Source: JABCYV01 sp035512155
GTDB lineage: Bacteria; Acidobacteriota; Terriglobia; Terriglobales; Acidobacteriaceae
Direction: 5' to 3'
Length of the DNA: 64,000 bases
NCBI GenBank assembly: GCA_035512155.1
Contig: DATKEN010000003.1
Coordinates: 1-64,000 of the forward strand
Shown: positions 26,767 to 34,749 of the stretch, in pieces
Numbering within the stretch: the stretch's first letter is position 1
Layout: the number at the start of each line of letters is the position of its first letter
The notes under the pieces: model-generated
The model's input: the letters and a program-made list of their open reading frames with translations, nothing else
The model's database searches: none
Told to the model about the DNA's origin: nothing
Translations under genes and position numbers: made by a program

Positions 26767-26928
26767 ATCTCTCCGTGCCGGTCTAGCTCCAAACCGCTAA
26801 GTGGACTCGCGTCCTGATCCGGGCATCAGCTATAACAAAAGTAACCTGGGCCGATTCCTTTGTCCTTGTCGCCAACTCAACAGTTTGTTAGTGTCGGCGC
26901 GGGGTGACCCTTGTCCGCGGAGAAGGCA

Positions 26929-27324
26929 ATGCCGCTCGTGGCTTTGGTAGTCGACGATTCCATGCTGATCCGGCACACCGTGTGCCGCTTTCTAGAGGAG
27001 CGTGGTTTCGCCGTCAAATCCGCCACCAACGGACAAGAAGCTCTTGAGACGCTCAAGCAGATCCATCCCGACATTATTGTCACTGACATGCAAATGCCGA
27101 AGATGAGTGGCAGCGAGCTGATTACGGCGCTAAAGAGCGAATCCGTTACCGCGAGTATTCCGGTTGTGATACTGGCGGGGAAACAGAGCGGCTTTGATGA
27201 GAAGAAAGAAAAGCGCGCCGACTTCGCAATTTTCAAAGATATCGATATCGAGGTTCAGCTGGGCAAGGCGCTCCGCGCCATCCTCGGTAACCGCGCCGCT
27301 AAGGGTAAGGGAGCAGGACGGTAA
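26929..27324 (+). CDS. Stand-alone receiver (CheY-like) protein
   Basis: A 131-residue single-domain response regulator: acidic pair in LVVDDSMLIR, the phospho-Asp in DIIVTDMQMPKMSG, and the signalling Ser/Thr region shifted to VILAGKQ. The conserved Lys near the end is in ADFAIFKDID rather than a KPF motif, so signalling may be atypical. The ATG at 26929 has a GGAGAAGG ribosome site; the frame is open to a TTG at 26911. No partner kinase lies next to it. Confidence 0.8.
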   Translation: MPLVALVVDDSMLIRHTVCRFLEERGFAVKSATNGQEALETLKQIHPDIIVTDMQMPKMSGSELITALKSESVTASIPVVILAGKQSGFDEKKEKRADFAIFKDIDIEVQLGKALRAILGNRAAKGKGAGR

Positions 27325-27325
27325 A

Positions 27326-27425
27326 AACAGCTCTTGGTTTTTGGCTCTTCGCTTTCAGCTCCCTGCCGTTCGAAGCCCGAAAATATTCAAACCTAATAGC
27401 TAGGGGCCAAAAGCTGAGAGCTGTT
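27326..27425. repeat. Foldback tract between receiver gene and tsaD
   Basis: Arms 27326-27345 (AACAGCTCTTGG...) and 27406-27425 are inverted copies that match at 17 of 20 positions. The tract fills the whole convergent gap, so it could form a hairpin in both transcripts and may serve as a bidirectional stop. The inside is built of short words such as GGCTCTTCGC and AGCTCC. Confidence 0.6.
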
Positions 27426-27428
27426 GCT

Positions 27429-28577
27429 CTACCTCAGCGCCATCCCTGCCTCTGCTGACAAATCCATCGGTGCAAAATCTCTGGCGAGAAATTTGGGGAA
27501 AGCCGCAGCCCCGATCATAGCTGCGTTGTCAGTAGCCAGGGGACGGGACGGGAAGTAAACGGGAAGGCCTTCCACGGCAGCGTCTCGCTCAAATCGCTGG
27601 CGGAGCTCATGGTTGGCAGCTACACCTCCCGTCACGAAAAGGGTCGCAACGTCGTAAGCGCGGGCCGCTGCCAACGTTTTGCCGACGAGATCTTCGACCA
27701 TCGCGCGCTGAAATGAAGCGACGAGATCGAGCATCTCCTGGTCGGCGTGGGCCAGGTAATCTTCGAACTTTGGCTTGGTAATTCTGGCTAGCGCCTTCCG
27801 GCAGGCGTCGATCGACACTTGCAGGTTGTGAGTCTGGACGTAACGGAGCACGGCCGTCTTGATTCCGCTGTAGGAAAAATCAAAACGCGGCCGGTCTTCG
27901 GCTTCGGACTCGCGTTTGTCATTCCGGTCGCGATGCTTCATCTGCGAAGGCGGAAACCTCACGGCACTCGCGTTACCATGGCTCGCGAGTTGGTCGATAA
28001 TTGGACCACCTGGATACCCCAACCCGAGCAGCTTGGCTACTTTGTCGAACGCTTCTCCCGCTGCGTCATCGCGGGTGTGGCCGATGTTCTCGTATGACCA
28101 GCTCTCACCTCGCTGCTCGGCCAAGTACAGATGCGTATGTCCGCCAGACACGACCAGCGCCACCACGGGAAAATTGATCTGCCGATTGCCCTTCTGCCGT
28201 TCCTCAAGCAGGACGGCGTGGATATGCCCTTCAAGGTGGTTGACTGCGATCAGTGGTTTTTCCAGGGCGAAAGCGAGAGCCTTGGCATAGCTGATACCGA
28301 CAAGCAGCGCGCCCGCGAGGCCGGGGCCCTGGGTGACAGCGATGGCGTCGATCGACTGATAGGTTTGTCCGGCATCGGCGAGCGCCTGACGTACCACCGG
28401 AACAATCGCCTTCAAGTGCTCGCGCGAAGCTAACTCTGGGACCACACCCCCGTAGGGTTGATGGGTAGCGATCTGCGAATAGACGATGTTTGAAACGACT
28501 TGCTCATCAGAACGCACTACAGCCGCAGCAGTTTCGTCGCAAGAGGTCTCGATGCCGAGGATGTAGGCTTCGGGCAT
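27429..28577 (-). CDS. tsaD: tRNA N6-threonylcarbamoyladenosine synthase TsaD
   Basis: Essential enzyme that, with TsaB and TsaE, adds threonylcarbamoyl to A37 of ANN-decoding tRNAs. From ATG 28577 it is 382 residues: ILGIETSCDETAAAVV, the metal-binding histidines in HLEGHIHAV, VSGGHTHLY, AGEAFDKVAKLLGLGYPGG and a late ATLFVTGGVAANHELRQRF. A charged insertion of about 15 residues (around KHRDRNDKRESEAED) sits before FDFSYSGIKTAVL. The frame is open to 28670 but those residues are not part of the family. Confidence 0.95.
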   Translation of the reverse strand: MPEAYILGIETSCDETAAAVVRSDEQVVSNIVYSQIATHQPYGGVVPELASREHLKAIVPVVRQALADAGQTYQSIDAIAVTQGPGLAGALLVGISYAKALAFALEKPLIAVNHLEGHIHAVLLEERQKGNRQINFPVVALVVSGGHTHLYLAEQRGESWSYENIGHTRDDAAGEAFDKVAKLLGLGYPGGPIIDQLASHGNASAVRFPPSQMKHRDRNDKRESEAEDRPRFDFSYSGIKTAVLRYVQTHNLQVSIDACRKALARITKPKFEDYLAHADQEMLDLVASFQRAMVEDLVGKTLAAARAYDVATLFVTGGVAANHELRQRFERDAAVEGLPVYFPSRPLATDNAAMIGAAAFPKFLARDFAPMDLSAEAGMALR

Positions 28578-28656
28578 ACCAATCTCCAGTCTAACCCGCG
28601 ACACGCCACTAAGGGGCTGTCCTCGGCTGGTCGGGTTCCAGGAGCGGCGGCACTTC

Positions 28657-29856
28657 TCAAGCGCCAGCATCGAATAGATTCTCCCGCTTTGGGGATCGGG
28701 GCGCTCGATCAGCTTCTATGATCTGCATGATCTTCTGAGCCACATAAACCCGGTAACGAGCTTTCCCTGTAACCTCTCTTACAATTCCTGCCCGAACAAG
28801 CTTGTCAACGTTCTGCTGGGCAGAGGGCGTGGTTACTCGCAGGCGTTGCTTCGCCCCAGCCACCGTGACCACCGGTTCCGTAAATAGCATCTCCATCAAT
28901 TCTAAGGTGCGGCCTGGAGCCTTCTGTGTTTGGAGCTTTCTCCGGTAGTCCTGGCGCAGAGCGAGCAGCTGATTCGAACGTGCCACTGCGTCGCGTGCTT
29001 CTTCCGAGACTCCGTTCAAGAAGAACCGCACCCAATCAATCCAATTCCCTGACTGGCTGACGTCTAGCAAGAGTCGGTAGTACTCTCTCCGGTTGCGCTC
29101 GAAATAGGCGCTCAAATAAAGCAGCGGCTGCGGTAACAGCCCTTCGGAGCACAATAAGAGGGTGATGAGAAGTCTTCCCACACGGCCATTGCCATCCCAA
29201 AACGGATGGATGGCCTCGAACTGGTAATGGATCAGCGAAAGGCGCACCAAGGGTGGAAGTTTTCTCCGTTCTTCGTGGAGGTACTTTTCAAAGCGGTCCA
29301 AAGCATCCTTCATTTCTGGAATCGGGGGTGGAACGTAGGTGGCGTTTTCCAACTTGCAACCCGGCGGGCCAATAAAGTTCTGCGCTTTGCGAAATTCTCC
29401 CGGTGTTAGTGATTCGCCACGCACATTCTTCATTAACCTCTCGTGGAGTTCCCTTATTAACCGCAAGCTCACCGGAAGTTGCTTCATTCGCTGTAGTCCG
29501 TATTCGAGCGCGGTCACATAGTTCATTACCTCGTGGACACCCTCGCTCGGACCCTCACGCCGAGCGGCGGCTTCAGCCGAGAAAAGTTCGGTCAAGGTAG
29601 CTTGGGTTCCCTCGATCCGGCTTGACAGCACCGCTTCACGCCGTGTGAAGGGTCCGATCAGCAGATGAGGATTGGGAATCGTGCGTGCGACCCCAGCCAA
29701 CTCCCCCAAGGCTCGATCGGCATCTGAAATTCGCTCCGTCAGTTCCCAAGTACTCTCCAGCCTCGGCGGGAGGGAATTGGGCACAAACGCCCATTGCTCT
29801 CGTCCGACGTTCAAAAGCTTTCCAGCGCCTTCTTTTTTGAACTTCGCAGGGTCCAT
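28657..29856 (-). CDS. Fic-domain AMPylase-type protein with N-terminal inhibitory helix
   Basis: A 399-residue Fic protein. The catalytic motif HPFWDGNGRVGR (217-228) is intact. The inhibitory helix motif S-x-x-x-E-G (S78-E82-G83, SSRIEG) lies before the Fic core, so it is a class II, self-inhibited enzyme. The C-terminal part (about 320-399) looks like a winged helix (VTVAGAKQRLRVTTPSAQQNVDKLV), suggesting DNA binding and autoregulation. Fic enzymes transfer AMP or similar groups to target proteins. The gene is preceded by an AT-rich region with a perfect 11-bp palindrome. No antitoxin gene is adjacent. Confidence 0.88.
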   Translation of the reverse strand: MDPAKFKKEGAGKLLNVGREQWAFVPNSLPPRLESTWELTERISDADRALGELAGVARTIPNPHLLIGPFTRREAVLSSRIEGTQATLTELFSAEAAARREGPSEGVHEVMNYVTALEYGLQRMKQLPVSLRLIRELHERLMKNVRGESLTPGEFRKAQNFIGPPGCKLENATYVPPPIPEMKDALDRFEKYLHEERRKLPPLVRLSLIHYQFEAIHPFWDGNGRVGRLLITLLLCSEGLLPQPLLYLSAYFERNRREYYRLLLDVSQSGNWIDWVRFFLNGVSEEARDAVARSNQLLALRQDYRRKLQTQKAPGRTLELMEMLFTEPVVTVAGAKQRLRVTTPSAQQNVDKLVRAGIVREVTGKARYRVYVAQKIMQIIEADRAPRSPKRENLFDAGA

Positions 29857-29905
29857 TGTGAGCTCTTCCGTAAATTTATCCCGTTTTACTTACCAGTGAC
29901 ATAAA

Positions 29906-29929
29906 TATACTATTTATGTAAATAGTATA
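29906..29929. promoter_or_regulatory. Perfect 11-bp inverted repeat upstream of fic (possible operator)
   Basis: TATACTATTTA (29906-29916) and TAAATAGTATA (29919-29929) are exact inverted copies with two bases between them. Further copies of the core word (A)GTATACT or ACTATACT follow at about 29951 and 29971. The position, 50 bases before the fic start, suits an operator read by the winged helix of Fic or by another regulator. Confidence 0.5.
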
Positions 29930-30001
29930 CTTATGCGGGACAATTCTACAAGTATACTGCAGGATAAAAAACTATACTTAACGCAAGGCGAGGCATGTGG
30001 A

Positions 30002-30030
30002 AGTATCATTACGTTCGGCCTAATGATACT
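30002..30030. repeat. 10-bp stem hairpin in the fic-cca gap
   Basis: AGTATCATTA (30002-30011) pairs perfectly with TAATGATACT (30021-30030) around a nine-base loop. No T-run follows on either strand, so it is not a standard terminator. The 295-base gap it lies in is clearly more AT-rich than the surroundings and holds no gene. Confidence 0.5.
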
Positions 30031-30151
30031 GGAGTTTCCTTAGGATCAAGGCAACTATACATTTTGTCCGAAAAAGTTACCTTTCTGCCGAACCCTGGAA
30101 ATCAGCAAAAATCCAAGACGGTGCCGAAAAATAAAATACAGTCAGTTTAAT

Positions 30152-31582
30152 GTGCTGAAATCCTTCTCCATCTCGATCATCGGTGTACTGCGCGAGGCCG
30201 GCTACCAAGCCTTCCTCGTCGGGGGATGCGTCCGTGATCTGCTCCTGGGACGCGAGCCGGCGGATTACGACGTCGCCACCGACGCTACGCCGGACGAAGT
30301 CATGCGCATCTTCCCGGAAACATACGCGGTTGGCGCCCAGTTTGGCGTGGTGTTGGTGCCAGTGCCGGACGAAGAACAACCGCAGACGCCTCGACTGCGG
30401 CCGAACTTCGCCGAGCGAGGTTCGGATTCCGGTGGGGATGACCGAGGGTTGGGTGCCAAAACTTCGAAGACCAATGTCGTCGAGGTCGCGACATTTCGGT
30501 CAGACATCGGCTACTCGGACGGCCGGCATCCCGATGAGGTGCGTTTCACCAGTGATCCGGAACAAGACGTGCGACGGCGTGATTTCACCATCAACGGCAT
30601 GATGCTCGATCCATTAGTTAATGATCCGCTGAAGGACGGTGTGCTCGATTTTGTCGGCGGGCGAAAAGATTTAAGAGACAAGATTATCCGCGCGATTGGC
30701 GAACCAGAGCGGCGCTTTGCCGAAGACAAACTGCGCATGCTGCGTGCCGTTCGTTTCGCCGCCCGTTTCGAATACACCATCGCGCCAGGCACTTTCGCTG
30801 CGATTCAGAAGTTGGCCCCGCAGATCCACCACATCTCCCGCGAGCGAGTCCGGGATGAACTGACCACGATGCTCACCGAAGGCCACGCCCGGCGCGCCTT
30901 CCTGCTGCTTGACGAAACTGGCTTGCTGCGGGAAGTCCTGCCCGAGATTTCAGGGATGAAAGGAGTGGAACAGCCGCCACAGTTTCACCCGGAGGGAGAT
31001 GTGTTCGTACATACGCTTTTGGTGCTCGACAAACTGCCGCAGCCGTGCCCGCCCACGCTGGCCTGGGGCGCGCTGCTGCACGATGTGGGCAAGCCAGCCA
31101 CGTTTCGGGTTGCGCCGGACCGCATCCGTTTTGACGGACATGTGGATGTCGGGGTCAAAATCGCGGAAGAGATTTGTCGGCGCTTACGTTTCTCTAACGA
31201 CGACGCCGAGCAGATTCTGAGGCTGGTCGACAACCATATGCGCTTCGCGCAGGTGGATCGTATGAAGGAATCTACCTTGAAGAGATTTTTGCGTTTGCCG
31301 CGTTTTGAGGAGCATTTGGCGCTACACCGGGCAGACTGCGAGGCCAGCCACGGCGATCTTCGTTCCTATAATCTTGTGCGCGAAAAGATGGGCTCCATGC
31401 GGCCAGAAAGCATCCGTCCAGCGCCACTTGTCACTGGCGACGATCTAATCGCAGCCGGTTACGAGCCCGGACCAAGATTTAAGGAAATTCTCACCGCAGT
31501 GGAAGACGCACAGCTCGAGGGGCGTTTGCCCTCGAAGGAAAGCGCGCTGGATCTGGTGCGGCGAGAATTTCCGCCAAGTTAA
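30152..31582 (+). CDS. cca: CCA-adding/poly(A) polymerase-family tRNA nucleotidyltransferase with HD domain
   Basis: A 476-residue class II nucleotidyltransferase. The head domain shows FLVGGCVRDLLLGREPADYDVATDA (catalytic D-x-D), then RRRDFTINGMML and RRFAEDKLRMLRAVRFAARF. A C-terminal HD phosphohydrolase-type domain follows (AWGALLHDVGKPAT). It adds or repairs the CCA end of tRNAs. Start is GTG at 30152. Between two head-domain strands there is an in-frame insert of about 35 residues (from PDEEQPQTPRL to KTSKTN) that looks like read-through repeat DNA. Confidence 0.88.
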   Translation: MLKSFSISIIGVLREAGYQAFLVGGCVRDLLLGREPADYDVATDATPDEVMRIFPETYAVGAQFGVVLVPVPDEEQPQTPRLRPNFAERGSDSGGDDRGLGAKTSKTNVVEVATFRSDIGYSDGRHPDEVRFTSDPEQDVRRRDFTINGMMLDPLVNDPLKDGVLDFVGGRKDLRDKIIRAIGEPERRFAEDKLRMLRAVRFAARFEYTIAPGTFAAIQKLAPQIHHISRERVRDELTTMLTEGHARRAFLLLDETGLLREVLPEISGMKGVEQPPQFHPEGDVFVHTLLVLDKLPQPCPPTLAWGALLHDVGKPATFRVAPDRIRFDGHVDVGVKIAEEICRRLRFSNDDAEQILRLVDNHMRFAQVDRMKESTLKRFLRLPRFEEHLALHRADCEASHGDLRSYNLVREKMGSMRPESIRPAPLVTGDDLIAAGYEPGPRFKEILTAVEDAQLEGRLPSKESALDLVRREFPPS

Positions 31583-31674
31583 GGGAGCCAAAAAGGCGTG
31601 AATCCGTTCTCGCGTGTTTGGTTGTCAAGCCCCCAGCCGCGAATCGGCGGGGTCAAACTCCTGAATGCAAACCA

Positions 31675-31682
31675 AATATATT
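31675..31682. repeat. Target site duplication, left copy
   Basis: AATATATT, identical to 34240-34247. Eight bases is the usual duplication length of IS1595-family elements. The word is its own reverse complement, which makes the terminal repeats look longer than they are. Confidence 0.8.
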
Positions 31683-31720
31683 GGCAATAATTACCTTGAC
31701 TAACCAAGGAGACGGCCAAT

Positions 31721-32631
31721 ATGATTTCCGGGATAGCCGAACTTGTAGAAAAGGAACGTGTTATCAAGTTTGGACGGGAAGCCCGCGTACTTTTCAGTCT
31801 GTGGGACATAATGGCCAAATTTAACGTTGCTAATTGCTGCGAACTTTTCGCTGCCATCGGGCAGCGGTGCAAATCGCTTCTACTAGTCCGGCCAGAAGTG
31901 AAATCGCTCAAGAGTGGGTAAACAACACGCAGCTCACCGTATTGATGCCAGCGTCATTCCTCGCTAATGAGTTGGCCTTGGAGGAATCAATTGAATTCAT
32001 CAAGAGACTCTCAAGGGAGTGGAAGAGCCAAGTGCTCGCTGAGGAATTCCAATACGGCCTTTACCATCTGATGCAGTTGATGGAAAGCGAAATGAGAAAA
32101 CGTTTATGTTTTAGCATTCCACAATCATTAGCAAAGTACGTGGACAAAGCTGAACCATGCGGGCAAGCCGTATTCGATGCGTTTCCTAGTGCGCGTGCCG
32201 ATTTAACCGATGCTGGTAGCTGCCTGGGTTGTGGATTAAACACTGCCACTGCGTTCCACCTAATGCGTGCAGCGGAAGTCGGCCTCTGGGAGCTAGGGCG
32301 TGATCGCCAGATTCCCTTGGCCGTGAGCAACAAGATCGAATTCAGTGAATGGGGGAAAATCATTGAAGAATTAGAGGATGCGGTAAAGGCCATCCAACAA
32401 TGGCCAAATTCCTCTTCAAAAGAAGAAGCTCACAAGTTTTACAATCACGCTGTTGTCGAAATCCGTGCATTCAATGATGGGTGGAGACGCCACGCAGCCC
32501 ATGCAAGACCAAACATGCCACGGATGGAAGATGCGGAAGCGTTAGCTCTTTGGGGACACGTCAACACGTTCCTAACCACGCTCGCTGGCAAAATCTCGGA
32601 GGGTAAACATACATCGCTTGTCTGGACTTAA
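31721..32631 (+). pseudogene. Passenger gene, HEPN-like hypothetical protein, apparent frameshift
   Basis: Starts at ATG 31721 behind AAGGAGA just inside the left end (MISGIAELVEKERVIKFGRE). That frame stops at 31921, while a second frame carries on from about 31905 (WVNNTQLTVLMPAS) to 32631; one missing base near 31900-31915 explains it. The whole would be about 303 residues. The C-terminal half has a HEPN-like look: TATAFHLMRAAEVGLWELGRD followed by a late RRHAAH (R-x4-H) in a helical setting. HEPN domains are often RNases in defence systems, but no activity can be claimed. The cysteine-containing LTDAGSCLGCGLNTATAF is striking. Confidence 0.65.
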
Positions 32632-32684
32632 ATCGGTACTGGACTAATTCCGTGTTGCTCTTGGAGGAGCATGACTTGTGACAG

Positions 32685-32942
32685 CTAGCAAACTTCACCA
32701 CTTTTCAATCTATGAAGTATCTCGTCGTATGTGCGAATTACAGAACGCTCAAGTGGAGCATTTTCTTGGGCCACGGCCAAACGTTTCTGTTCGAGCACCT
32801 CGGCGAAAGTTGGGTCTAGCCCGCGAACCGTCTCTCGAAGCGCGGCAAGTTCGGCCACAAGGGAAGAAGCCATCAAGTAAGTCGATTTCTCATGCTCGAC
32901 CAAGGCAAGCAAAGCATCTCTCAAAGCGTTCTCGTTAATCAT
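32685..32942 (-). CDS. Passenger gene, small coiled-coil-like hypothetical protein
   Basis: An 85-residue protein starting MINENALRDALLALVEHEKS, with the ATG at 32942 behind a good AGGAGAA site. It is mostly helical (long stretch AELAALRETVRGLD, then EVLEQKRLAVAQENA) and ends KSGEVC. I do not recognise a family. It lies inside the transposon, divergent from the 57-residue passenger at 33020. Confidence 0.65.
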   Translation of the reverse strand: MINENALRDALLALVEHEKSTYLMASSLVAELAALRETVRGLDPTFAEVLEQKRLAVAQENAPLERSVIRTYDEILHRLKSGEVC

Positions 32943-33019
32943 GCGATCAGTTCTCCTAATTCCCAAATGTGGGAGCTGATGCCAGCGGCCATTGCGGGGC
33001 GTGGGAGTATTATTGGCTT

Positions 33020-33193
33020 GTGACAACGAAAGCTAAAACTACGGACGAATACGCGACGTTCTCCAAAGCACTTCGCAAAGTCCTGCGAGTTTCGCATTCA
33101 GAAATGCAAGCTAGGATCGAGGCCGACAGGCAAGCGCGGAAACAGCGCCGACAGACGCGGACATCCGCCCGCGCTTCCCGCGAAAAGGATTAG
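33020..33193 (+). CDS. Passenger gene, small basic hypothetical protein (57 residues)
   Basis: GTG start at 33020; sequence begins VTTKAKTTDEYATFSKALRK and ends in a strongly basic tail (RQARKQRRQTRTSARASREK). Short proteins with the pattern DE(F/Y)xxFxxxLxxVLxVSHxE are common in acidobacterial genomes and mobile regions (from memory), with no known role. It overlaps the convergent transposase end by four bases. The frame is open upstream to 32969. Confidence 0.55.
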   Translation: MTTKAKTTDEYATFSKALRKVLRVSHSEMQARIEADRQARKQRRQTRTSARASREKD

Positions 33194-34191
33194 AAAGACG
33201 TCGCACCGGCCTTACCTGTGACCTCCGCGAAAGTGAGCCGCTTCCCTGCGACCTGTGAGAGTGCGAGATTGAAGCGATCCGAGGCACTTAGCTTGTTGCC
33301 CGCCGCATCCTTGCGGTTATTGAAGCGGAATGCCTGCTCATCTACGTACCGAAACAGATGGAACGGCTCAACCGCAACGTAAGTGCCATGCAGGCTACGT
33401 TTCAGCAGACTCCAGAAATTTTCTAGACCGTTAGTATGGACTCGCCCGTTTACGTAGCCTTCCAAATGGTTCACGATCTCGTGAGCGTATTTTCCCGAGA
33501 GTCCGTCGTAGGCGACAGCTTGGTCGGTGTAGAGCCGTGAACCGTGCTCGACAGTGCCTAGGATTTGGCTTTGTAGAGTCTCGCGCTTAATGTTTGGCAA
33601 AACAGTAGCTCTGATCTTGCGAGTTTCGCGATCCAGAATGCCCATGACCGGAGTCTTTCCCGGCATACTGCCGGGGCTGGTTCCGACAAGTTTTCTTGAA
33701 GGAACCTCGTTACGAATTTTCAGCAGTTTGATTTTGCGGCTCAGGTGCATGTTTCTGGCTTTGGCACCCACGTAGGTTTCATCTGCCTCAACTTCGCCAG
33801 AGCCGCCGAGCTTGCTCACGCTGCCATCCTGTAGAGCAAGACGGAGCCGATGCAGCATGAACCATCCCGCCTTTTGGGAGATGCCGAAGGCGCTGGCAAT
33901 TTCGTAAGAACTGATTCCATTCTTGCAGTTCACCAGCATCCACAGAGCCGCAAGCCATTTGTCCAAGGTGATGGGCGAATCCTCGAAAATGGTTCCCAGC
34001 TTGACGGTGAACTGCTTGTAACACTCTTTGCACTTCCAGCGCTTTTGAGTCTTGAGATAGTAGTGCTCTTTGTGGCCGCAAGCAGGACATTCGGGGCCTT
34101 TGGGCCATCGCATCTTTGCCACGGTATCGATGCAGACCTGCTCATCATTGAAGAACCGCATGGCCTGTTGGAGTGTCTTTGGGCTTTCCAT
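33190..34191 (-). CDS. IS1595-family (ISXO2-like) transposase
   Basis: A 333-residue DDE transposase. The N-terminal zinc ribbon is CPACGHKEHYYLKTQKRWKC followed by CYKQFTV. The catalytic domain shows EVEADETYVGAK (first Asp region), RLYTDQAVAYDGL (second Asp) and HTNGLENFWSLLKRSLHGTY (third acidic residue, N-x-x-E). It looks intact. The ATG at 34191 lies seven bases after its -10 box, so the message may have no leader. Confidence 0.93.
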   Translation of the reverse strand: MESPKTLQQAMRFFNDEQVCIDTVAKMRWPKGPECPACGHKEHYYLKTQKRWKCKECYKQFTVKLGTIFEDSPITLDKWLAALWMLVNCKNGISSYEIASAFGISQKAGWFMLHRLRLALQDGSVSKLGGSGEVEADETYVGAKARNMHLSRKIKLLKIRNEVPSRKLVGTSPGSMPGKTPVMGILDRETRKIRATVLPNIKRETLQSQILGTVEHGSRLYTDQAVAYDGLSGKYAHEIVNHLEGYVNGRVHTNGLENFWSLLKRSLHGTYVAVEPFHLFRYVDEQAFRFNNRKDAAGNKLSASDRFNLALSQVAGKRLTFAEVTGKAGATSF

Positions 34192-34197
34192 GCTACG

Positions 34198-34226
34198 ATC
34201 TTAACGAAAGTAGCTTGGTTAGTCAA
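34198..34226 (-). promoter_or_regulatory. Transposase promoter with -35 box inside the terminal repeat
   Basis: On the minus strand TTGACT (34221-34226, part of the right end repeat) and TAAGAT (34198-34203) are spaced by 17 bases. The start site would fall near the transposase ATG. Transposase binding to the end could therefore block its own promoter. Confidence 0.65.
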
Positions 34227-34239
34227 GGTAATTATTGCC

Positions 34240-34247
34240 AATATATT
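34240..34247. repeat. Target site duplication, right copy
   Basis: AATATATT, same as 31675-31682, directly outside the right terminal repeat. Confidence 0.8.
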
Positions 34248-34335
34248 TTCACCAGGTATGTCCCATTTGCTGTGTTGAAATTGCTATTCTGAATATAGAG
34301 GGTCAGTTTTCCCGCAGTCAGGTGAGCAAAGCCAA

Positions 34336-34674
34336 ATGAAAGTCACAGAAAAGGACGGCGCATATGTGGCCGACCTCGCCAACCTGGAGCTCACTGTCGA
34401 GGAGCGCGTCCGCATGCTGCAAGATCTCAATTCGATTCTCCAACACATTGATTCGTTAAACGAGCTCGATACGGCGGGTGTACAGCCCATGGCGCAAGTG
34501 TCGGATCGTTATGGGATGGACGAGTCCAAGCAGGGGAGCGAGCGCTTTGCCTATGCTACCCGTGAGGACATTCACGAGGGGCTGCGAAAATCGCTGCCGC
34601 ACGACGTCGCTTTGCAAAATGCCCCTGATTCGGATGGAATCTTCTTCAAAGTTCCCAAGGTAATTGAGAGGTAG
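34336..34674 (+). CDS. gatC: Glutamyl/aspartyl-tRNA amidotransferase subunit C
   Basis: A 112-residue protein of the GatC family: helix VADLANLELTVEERVRMLQDLNSIL, the LNELDTAGVQPM segment, and the closing IFFKVPKVIER. GatC stabilises the GatA-GatB complex that converts Glu-tRNA(Gln) and Asp-tRNA(Asn) to the amide forms. It stands first in a gatC-gatA pair. The gatB gene is not in the window. Confidence 0.93.
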   Translation: MKVTEKDGAYVADLANLELTVEERVRMLQDLNSILQHIDSLNELDTAGVQPMAQVSDRYGMDESKQGSERFAYATREDIHEGLRKSLPHDVALQNAPDSDGIFFKVPKVIER

Positions 34675-34679
34675 CAGTC

Positions 34680-34737
34680 AGTGGCCAGTGATCAGCAGCC
34701 AAGGGCCTCTCGTTTACCGACCTGATCACTGACCACT
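34680..34737. repeat. Foldback tract between gatC and gatA
   Basis: AGTGGCCAGTGATCAG (34680-34695) and CTGATCACTGACCACT (34722-34737) match as inverted copies at 15 of 16 positions, with a 26-base loop. The hairpin occupies the gap inside an operon of two genes whose products are needed in equal amounts, so it may affect message processing or stability. Confidence 0.65.
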
Positions 34738-34749
34738 TGCCACCTGATC

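Larger units (their letters stand above)
31683..34239. mobile_element. IS1595-family transposon with passenger genes (2557 bp)
   Basis: Perfect 26-bp terminal inverted repeats, starting GGCAATAATTACCTTGAC, lie at 31683-31708 and 34214-34239, and the element is flanked by the 8-bp repeat AATATATT. Inside are an IS1595-type transposase on the minus strand (33190-34191) and three cargo genes (31721-32631 broken, 32685-32942, 33020-33193). The element sits in the gap between cca and gatC and disrupts no gene. Perfect ends suggest recent movement. Confidence 0.9.

Noticed and set aside
31696..31725. TTGACT...TATGAT at the left transposon end as a promoter for the first passenger
   Set aside because: The -10 box would cover the start codon and the ribosome site would be upstream of the transcript.
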